From contig JAFGVD010000003.1 of assembly GCA_016938135.1 (NCBI GenBank), positions 62,001 to 126,000 on the forward strand: a stretch of DNA of 64,000 bases. The letters run 5' to 3'. A program made the position numbers and the translations under genes. The first letter of the stretch is position 1. Each line of letters starts with the position of its first letter. Of this stretch, positions 58,921 to 64,000 are shown in pieces. The stretch comes from Coriobacteriia bacterium. Its GTDB lineage: Bacteria > Actinomycetota > Coriobacteriia > Anaerosomatales > Anaerosomataceae. The notes under the pieces were generated by a model, which saw nothing but the letters and a program-made list of their open reading frames with translations, was not told the origin of the DNA and did not search any database.

Positions 58921-59070
58921 CTAGTGACCGAGTGAGTCGTCAACCCGCGCGATGATGGCTTCAACGGCGAAATCGATGACCTCGTCGTATCCGCGCAGCA
59001 CCTGTCCGGTCTCGATGACCTGATGGATAGAGGGGAAGCGGTCAGCAGGGAGCGCGAGGAGATCGTTCAT
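58921..59070 (-). pseudogene. C-terminal remnant of a TetR-like regulator
   Basis: MNDLLALPADRFPSIHQVIETGQVLRGYDEVIDFAVEAIIARVDD resembles TetR C-terminal domains; no HTH upstream. Confidence 0.45.
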
Positions 59071-59128
59071 CTGTTCGTCTTCCGAGTAGGGCGTGCGGCT
59101 CTGTGCTCCCCAGGCGCGTTGGGGTGCG

Positions 59129-59310
59129 CGAGCACTACCGGAATGCCTGCCGAGTGGGCCACGCTTCCCACGCTTGTGATGTGGCCGATCCTCGGCGTCA
59201 TCTACTACCGCCTTGCGCGGCGCGAAGAACATGCGCGGTGAGTTCGGGACGGCATATGACCGGTACGCCCGTGCGACGGGGATGTTCCTGCCCACCAAGG
59301 TGTTCTCGAA
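59129..59310 (+). pseudogene. Frameshifted C-terminal remnant of an isoprenylcysteine carboxyl methyltransferase-like membrane protein
   Basis: ILGVIYYRLARREE in one frame continues as GEFGTAYDRYARATGMFLP in the next. Confidence 0.5.
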
Positions 59311-59369
59311 GGCGGCCGCCGTCTCCGTGCCGAGACGCCCCCGGCTGTTACCGTCGGTCATGTGCGCTG

Positions 59370-59600
59370 ATGGCTGCGGCCCCGACACCGCTGAGCCCGT
59401 TGAGCCGGCTCGCCGAGGCGCTTCTCGGCGACCGGCTGGGCGCGGGAGTCTACCGTGACTGGGTAACCTCGCTCGGGTTGAGGGGTGACGAGCGTGTTCT
59501 TGAAGTCGGATGTGGGGCGGGTGCGTGCGCACGGCATCTGGCGGACAGCGTCTACTGCGTGAGCAGCTTCTTGCGCGCTAGTCGCCGGTTTCGTCGATGA
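59370..59600 (+). pseudogene. Truncated class I SAM-dependent methyltransferase (N-terminal part only)
   Basis: LLGDRLGAGVYRDWVTSLGLRGDERVLEVGCGAGACARHLADSV, then unrelated sequence. Confidence 0.55.
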
Positions 59601-59916
59601 TGGGCGAGTCGGGGCCGTTGGCCTTCACAGACTCGATCCCGTGCTCCATCGCAGAGGCTGACGAGTACATCTGGCTCTGCCCGATGATCTGCGTGTTGGC
59701 GGCCTTGAGCACGAAGTACGGCCGGCCGTCCTTGGCTTCTCGGCGATCGTAGCGCTCGTCCAGTGCAGAGTTCACGCGTACCGACTCGATACCGTGTTTG
59801 GCCGCCTCTTTGGACGAGTATGCTTCGCTGGTGAGGATCGTCTGCCCGTTGCCGGCCTTGAGGTTGAAGCGGAAGTGCTCCTTGGCGGCGCCTGTCAGTA
59901 CGTATGCGGGATACAT
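59578..59916 (-). CDS. DUF1508/YegP family protein (two repeats)
   Basis: FRFNLKAGNGQTILTSEAYSSKEAAKHGIESVRVN and YFVLKAANTQIIGQSQMYSSASAMEHGIESVKAN. Confidence 0.93.
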   Translation of the reverse strand: MYPAYVLTGAAKEHFRFNLKAGNGQTILTSEAYSSKEAAKHGIESVRVNSALDERYDRREAKDGRPYFVLKAANTQIIGQSQMYSSASAMEHGIESVKANGPDSPIIDETGD

Positions 59917-59963
59917 CGTGCCTCCTTGTCATTGGTGCCCGTGTTCATTACATACCCCTGCCC

Positions 59964-60500
59964 CTATGCCCATATCGTCCCGAACACCTCGAAGACGAAC
60001 AGCAGGTAGTAGATTGAGACCCCTGTCATGATCGCGCCGGCGACAAGATCGATCTGGCGCTGGTAGCGGATGAGGCCGTCGATGATGACCCGGCTTCCGG
60101 CGCGGGTGATGAGCGAAAGCACCAGTAGCGGGGTGGCGATGCCCAGCCCGAACGCAAGGAAGTTGGCCATGTTGGCGGTGAAGTCGCCAACCGTTGCGGC
60201 GCGGGTGAAGAAGAACGCGATCAGCGCGGGGTTACAGGGTATGACGATCGCACCGAACATGAAGCCGTAGATCACAGAGCCCAGGACAGGGTTCTTGGGC
60301 AGTATCGGCCGGACCTTGCGCTTGGGTGTCTTCCCCAGCATCAAGAAGATGCCGGCGATGGCCAGTACGCCGAAAGCCACCGGAGACACGACTTCGATGA
60401 CGTCGGATAGCGAGCGCTGCAGCAGGGTCGTGAAGATCAGCCCCAGCACGACCATGAACAGCAGCACGCCGGCGGCAACCGCTACGCCCAGCCACGCTAG
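59964..60500 (-). pseudogene. CcdA/DsbD-like cytochrome c biogenesis TM protein, N-terminally truncated
   Basis: VIYGFMFGAIVIPCNPALIAFFFTRAATVGDFTANMANFLAFGLGIATPLLVLSLI is CcdA-like; the first TM/PC segment is missing. Confidence 0.6.
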
Positions 60501-61080
60501 CGTCCGCGATCGCCGAGAGGATCTCCTCGGCGGATTTCTTGCCGTCCTTCATCAGGTAGGCGTCGGTCTGGTCGGCGTTGATGACGATGAACGGCGCGCC
60601 GGGCGGATTGATGATCGAGGGACCGAACTCCGCCACCAGCGTGTCGGTGAACTCCTTTGGTGATATCGACCATCGCGAACCGGGGATGCTTGCGTGCTCC
60701 TCGGCCCTGGAGACCACCTGCTCGATCGACTCGTTGGGATCGACGTCGATGGACACGACGATCACTTCCGGGTCACCGTCGGACAAGATCTCATCCAGCA
60801 AGACCTGCTGGGAGCGGCAGACGCTTCACCAGACGGCGAACGAGTGAAGAAGCACAGGCGTTCCTTTGAAGTCCGAGAGCCTGTACATCTCACCGGTGAC
60901 CACGTCGGTAAGCTCCGTATCCAGCCAGGCGACCGTTTCAGAAGGCGTTGCCGGTGCACCGGTATCCGGGACGTCCGTCGACGGATCATCGACTGTGGTG
61001 GTGCCGTCGCTCGTGCAGGCGACAAGCGCCATCAGGCACAGCAAGAAGACCGCTATGAGCGTGGACCTGAGGTGCCGCAT
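60500..61080 (-). CDS. TlpA/thioredoxin-like lipoprotein, predicted selenoprotein (UGA at 60826-60828 read as Sec in W-U-SVC); this frame stops formally at 60232
   Basis: ORFs 60826..61080 and 60232..60801 are in the same minus-strand frame; ALVAC lipobox; DFKGTPVLLHSFAVW-UGA-SVCRSQQVLLDEI...PPGAPFIVINADQTDAYLMKDGKKSAEEILSAI. Confidence 0.88.
60795..60828 (-). promoter_or_regulatory. Bacterial SECIS-like element in the thioredoxin-like gene
   Basis: UGA + 14 nt + CCAGCA-GGTCT-TGCTGG; the GGUCU loop equals that of E. coli fdhF. Confidence 0.85.
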
Positions 61081-61180
61081 CGTGCTTCCTCCCGCAGGGC
61101 CGAAGCCGTATTCAAGACGTACCCATCAGGGGCGCGCATTATGCGAAGGAGCGCGGCGACGGGCAGCTCATCCAGGGTGA

Positions 61181-61238
61181 ATGCAAGTACTTACTTGACT
61201 TTCAAGCGTTCGTATCTACAATGCAAGTATGTGCTTAC
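61181..61238. promoter_or_regulatory. Duplicated operator between tetR and the Sec-thioredoxin gene
   Basis: ATGCAAGTACTTACTTGA (61181-61198) and ATGCAAGTATGTGCTTAC (61221-61238). Confidence 0.6.
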
Positions 61239-61261
61239 AAACAACACTGATAGGAGCACGT

Positions 61262-61873
61262 GTGAGCGAGGCTAGAGATACGGGGGATCGCATTCTGCTG
61301 GCGGCTCGTGAGCTGTTTGCGAACCGCGGCTACGCGGGTACGACGACCCGCGCGATCGCCGAAGCGGCAGGCGTCAACGAGGTCACGGTGTTCCGCCGCT
61401 TTGAGAACAAGCAGGGCGTCTTGCGTGCCCTGGGTAAACAGATGGCGCTGCGTCAGGCGGGTCATGCCGCAGCCGCTGGTCCGGACTCTGAGAGCGTGCG
61501 CGACACGCTGCTGCGTCTGGCTCGCATGGAGATAGCCGGCGCGCTGGAGGATGGCGGCTTTGCGATCCGTCTTGCATTCGATGCCAGGTCTGTCCCCGAG
61601 GTTGCAGCTGTACTGGGTGAAGGGATCCCCGGCAATCTCACCGGCCTGGCCGAGTACATGGCCGAGCAACAGGCTACACGCGAGCTCCGAGACGACATCG
61701 ATCCTTCAGTGATGGCTGAGGCGTTTTTCGGCCTCACCTCAAGCTATGTGATGTATCGAATGGTGATGGGTGTGGCGGAGCTTCCCGCCGATATCGAGAC
61801 GGATCAAGGGATCGAGCAGCTATTCGACATCTTCTGGTCGGGGGCTGCCGCACAGGAGGGAGAGAAGGCATGA
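61262..61873 (+). CDS. TetR/AcrR family regulator
   Basis: DRILLAARELFANRGYAGTTTRAIAEAAGVNEVTVFRRFENKQGVLRAL. Confidence 0.93.
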   Translation: MSEARDTGDRILLAARELFANRGYAGTTTRAIAEAAGVNEVTVFRRFENKQGVLRALGKQMALRQAGHAAAAGPDSESVRDTLLRLARMEIAGALEDGGFAIRLAFDARSVPEVAAVLGEGIPGNLTGLAEYMAEQQATRELRDDIDPSVMAEAFFGLTSSYVMYRMVMGVAELPADIETDQGIEQLFDIFWSGAAAQEGEKA

Positions 61874-62376
61874 GTTCGATACTGGTCGTGTATGGAACCA
61901 AGACCGGCTGCACGACGTCTATCGCGGAGCATATCGGCGCGACGCTGGTGGACGCCGGCTGGGTGGTGGATGTGACAGCCGCCGAGGAGAAGCCGGATCC
62001 CTCGGCATACGATGCGGTCATCGTGGGCAGCGGGGTTCGCGCAGGGAACTGGCACGGTCCGGTCAAGAGCTGGGTCACCACTTATGCGCAGACGCTGAAG
62101 GGCATGCCCACGGCGTTCTTCACCACCGGCCTCACGATAGCACGTGGTCCCGAATCGGCCGACGAGGTTCGTGCTTACACAGACCCGCTGGTGGAGGCGA
62201 CGGGGGTCCAGCCGGTGGATATAGGTCTGTTCCCCGGGATGAACGACCTCAAGAAACTCTCGCTTCCTGAGCGTTTGATCATGAAGGCGATGAAGGTCCC
62301 CGAGGGCGATTTCCGCGACATGGACGCGGTCGCTGATTGGACCCGCGAGGTGGTCGGGAAGCTGGGAGCGGAGTGA
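61870..62376 (+). CDS. Flavodoxin-domain protein
   Basis: ILVVYGTKTGCTTSIAEHIGATLVDAG...YDAVIVGSGVRAGNWHGPVKSWV. Confidence 0.88.
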   Translation: MSSILVVYGTKTGCTTSIAEHIGATLVDAGWVVDVTAAEEKPDPSAYDAVIVGSGVRAGNWHGPVKSWVTTYAQTLKGMPTAFFTTGLTIARGPESADEVRAYTDPLVEATGVQPVDIGLFPGMNDLKKLSLPERLIMKAMKVPEGDFRDMDAVADWTREVVGKLGAE

Positions 62377-63248
62377 ACGCGAACACGTATCGTGGCGTAG
62401 CCGTGCTGTGTGTGGCGGTTGCGCTACTCGCTGGCGTCGCTGCAGCGATCGGCGTGTTCGGACGAGGCAGCGGTGAGACCGTCTCGGCGGTAAGCATACG
62501 CGGCGAGCGCTTCGAATATGTGACCGATGGCGTGTACGCCTACAACGCCGAGCGGATCGTTGCTGAAGGCGTGGGGTGGGATATCGTCACCCTGTTCCTT
62601 GCGGTGCCCGCGCTGCTCCTGACGGCACGGGGAGTGGCTCGCGCCTCGATGCGCGCCAGGTTGATCGCGGTCGGCTTGCTCGGCTACGTGTTCTACCAGT
62701 ACTTCATGTACGCGATGTACTGGGCACTCGGCCCGTTGTTCCCGCTGTTCATCGTGCTGTTCGTGGCGGCAGCAGCGGCGATCGTGTGGATCGTGAGCAC
62801 AATCGATGTCGCAGATCTGCCCCGGCGGCTCAGCGGCCGCTTCCCGCGCAAGGGGATGGCGGCGTTCAGCCTGGCTGTAGGCATCATGTTGGTGGGCATG
62901 TGGACGCAGCGTATCGCCCTGGCGCTGTCTGGACAGATAGACGGCAACCTGCTGGGCAGCACAACGCTCACCGTGCAGGCGATGGACCTTGGCATCGTCG
63001 TGCCTATCGCCATCCTCACTGCCGTCTTGCTGTGGCGGAGGAAGCCGTGGGGCTACTTGCTCGCCTCGGCGCTTGCCGTCAAAGGCGTGACCATGGCCGC
63101 CGCGATATGCGCGATGCTTCTGGTGGCCGCCCGCACCGAAGGGACCCTTGAGGTGGGTGGTTTCGCGATGTTCGGTGTGATCGCTCTTGCCGCGGGTGCG
63201 TTGGCGTGGAAGATGTTCGGCAGCGTGGATGCTGCAGTCCCCGCGTAG
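62373..63248 (+). CDS. Integral membrane protein of unknown function
   Basis: Multiple TM helices; start overlaps the flavodoxin gene stop. Confidence 0.65.
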   Translation: MNANTYRGVAVLCVAVALLAGVAAAIGVFGRGSGETVSAVSIRGERFEYVTDGVYAYNAERIVAEGVGWDIVTLFLAVPALLLTARGVARASMRARLIAVGLLGYVFYQYFMYAMYWALGPLFPLFIVLFVAAAAAIVWIVSTIDVADLPRRLSGRFPRKGMAAFSLAVGIMLVGMWTQRIALALSGQIDGNLLGSTTLTVQAMDLGIVVPIAILTAVLLWRRKPWGYLLASALAVKGVTMAAAICAMLLVAARTEGTLEVGGFAMFGVIALAAGALAWKMFGSVDAAVPA

Positions 63249-63251
63249 CCT

Positions 63252-63830
63252 TTAGACGGACGGCCGGTCACCGGCCGCCTCTGTCACGATCTCAACGATT
63301 CGCCTCGCCCTTGTGGCGGGGCGCTTCGCTGTCGCGATCCAGTACAGCAGCTGCTTGCGGCGTGACTTACTCAACGCCGAGAAGCCATCTTCCGCACCGG
63401 GTTGGCGAGCAAGCGCTGCGAGAAGGTCGTCAGGGATGACGAGCGCGTCGATGTCATCAAGCAACGTCCAGGAGCCATCTGACTTTGCGCGCTCCACCGC
63501 AGAGAGCCCGGCCGCGGTCATACGGCCTTGTGCGATCATCCGGGCCACCCGTGCTTTGTTGCTCGCCGCCCAGATGCTGCCGGGCTTACGGGGGGTCATG
63601 ACAACGGTGTAGCGTTCGCTGTCCAGCCGCTGCGTCTTGCTGTCTATCCAGCCGAAGCAGACCGCTTCTTCCACGGCGCCTTCGTAGAACAGAGCCGTGG
63701 CGTCTGTGCCCTTCTTGCCGATGGCAAGACGCACCCCGTCCGAGCTTGCGTGATTCGCCGAGAGCCACGCTCTCCACTCAGCCCCACTGCCGACTTCCAG
63801 TAGAAGCGGTCCCTCGTCCGGCCTGGCCAT
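63252..63830 (-). CDS. YdeI/OmpD-associated family protein
   Basis: EWRAWLSANHASSDGVRLAIGKKGT...EEAVCFGWIDSKTQRLDSERYTVVMTPRKPGSIWAASNKARVARMI. Confidence 0.88.
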   Translation of the reverse strand: MARPDEGPLLLEVGSGAEWRAWLSANHASSDGVRLAIGKKGTDATALFYEGAVEEAVCFGWIDSKTQRLDSERYTVVMTPRKPGSIWAASNKARVARMIAQGRMTAAGLSAVERAKSDGSWTLLDDIDALVIPDDLLAALARQPGAEDGFSALSKSRRKQLLYWIATAKRPATRARRIVEIVTEAAGDRPSV

Positions 63831-64000
63831 ATCGTCCTCCCGCAGAGTCGCTCTCGCGCGTGTCGTCACAGGATTCTACCCGCCAGGCCCTGCGCAGCCG
63901 TGTCTTGCGGTATGCGGTCAGCTCCGTCGGGGAGATTCAAGGTGTCTGTTGTGTGACGGGCGGCAACAGAGGGGTGTCGCCTTCAGCTGCCGAGCATGGT

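Noticed and set aside
60801-60830. Reading the thioredoxin-like gene as two separate short ORFs (60826..61080 and 60232..60801)
   Set aside because: Same frame, continuous thioredoxin fold, UGA exactly at the first active-site Cys and a SECIS-like hairpin with a GGUCU loop.

Overview
This is a high-GC bacterial chromosome segment, probably actinobacterial (inferred from composition, CWB2 repeats and an LPxTG-type anchor). Most of it is ordinary core and accessory genes: a type I restriction-modification locus at the left edge, purA/purD/purE, rpiA, panD, mscL, rsgA, MFS/SulP/ABC transporters, several TetR/LysR/PadR regulators, and redox enzymes.

The strongest non-standard signal is two apparently recoded genes in which an in-frame UGA sits exactly where the catalytic cysteine is expected.
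(1) An msrA at 30328-31011 has UGA in the GCFWG motif (read as ALG-U-FWGPD).
(2) A lipoprotein thioredoxin/TlpA-like gene on the minus strand (61080 down to about 60500) has UGA in the WCxxC motif (read as W-U-SVC).
Both UGAs are followed by exactly 14 nt and then a perfect 6-bp hairpin whose loop starts with G (GUU and GGUCU). This geometry matches bacterial SECIS elements, so both are called selenoproteins and not pseudogenes.

Other observations include an msrA(Sec)-msrB operon, a thioredoxin(Sec)/ccdA-like junction that lacks the CcdA N-terminus, and a TAGAG-N6-CTCTA operator family shared by an Acg-like nitroreductase and a TetR gene. There are also repeated operators at other regulator loci, an RM locus with embedded RhuM and GIY-YIG genes and a 12-bp hsdS spacer repeat, a 26x Glu-Asp-Pro surface protein, a short element with a 14-nt perfect match to the anti-Shine-Dalgarno 3' end of 16S rRNA, and a small graveyard of gene fragments. 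No rRNA, tRNA, CRISPR or transposase was recognised. All calls come from reading the sequence and supplied ORFs; no database searches were run.
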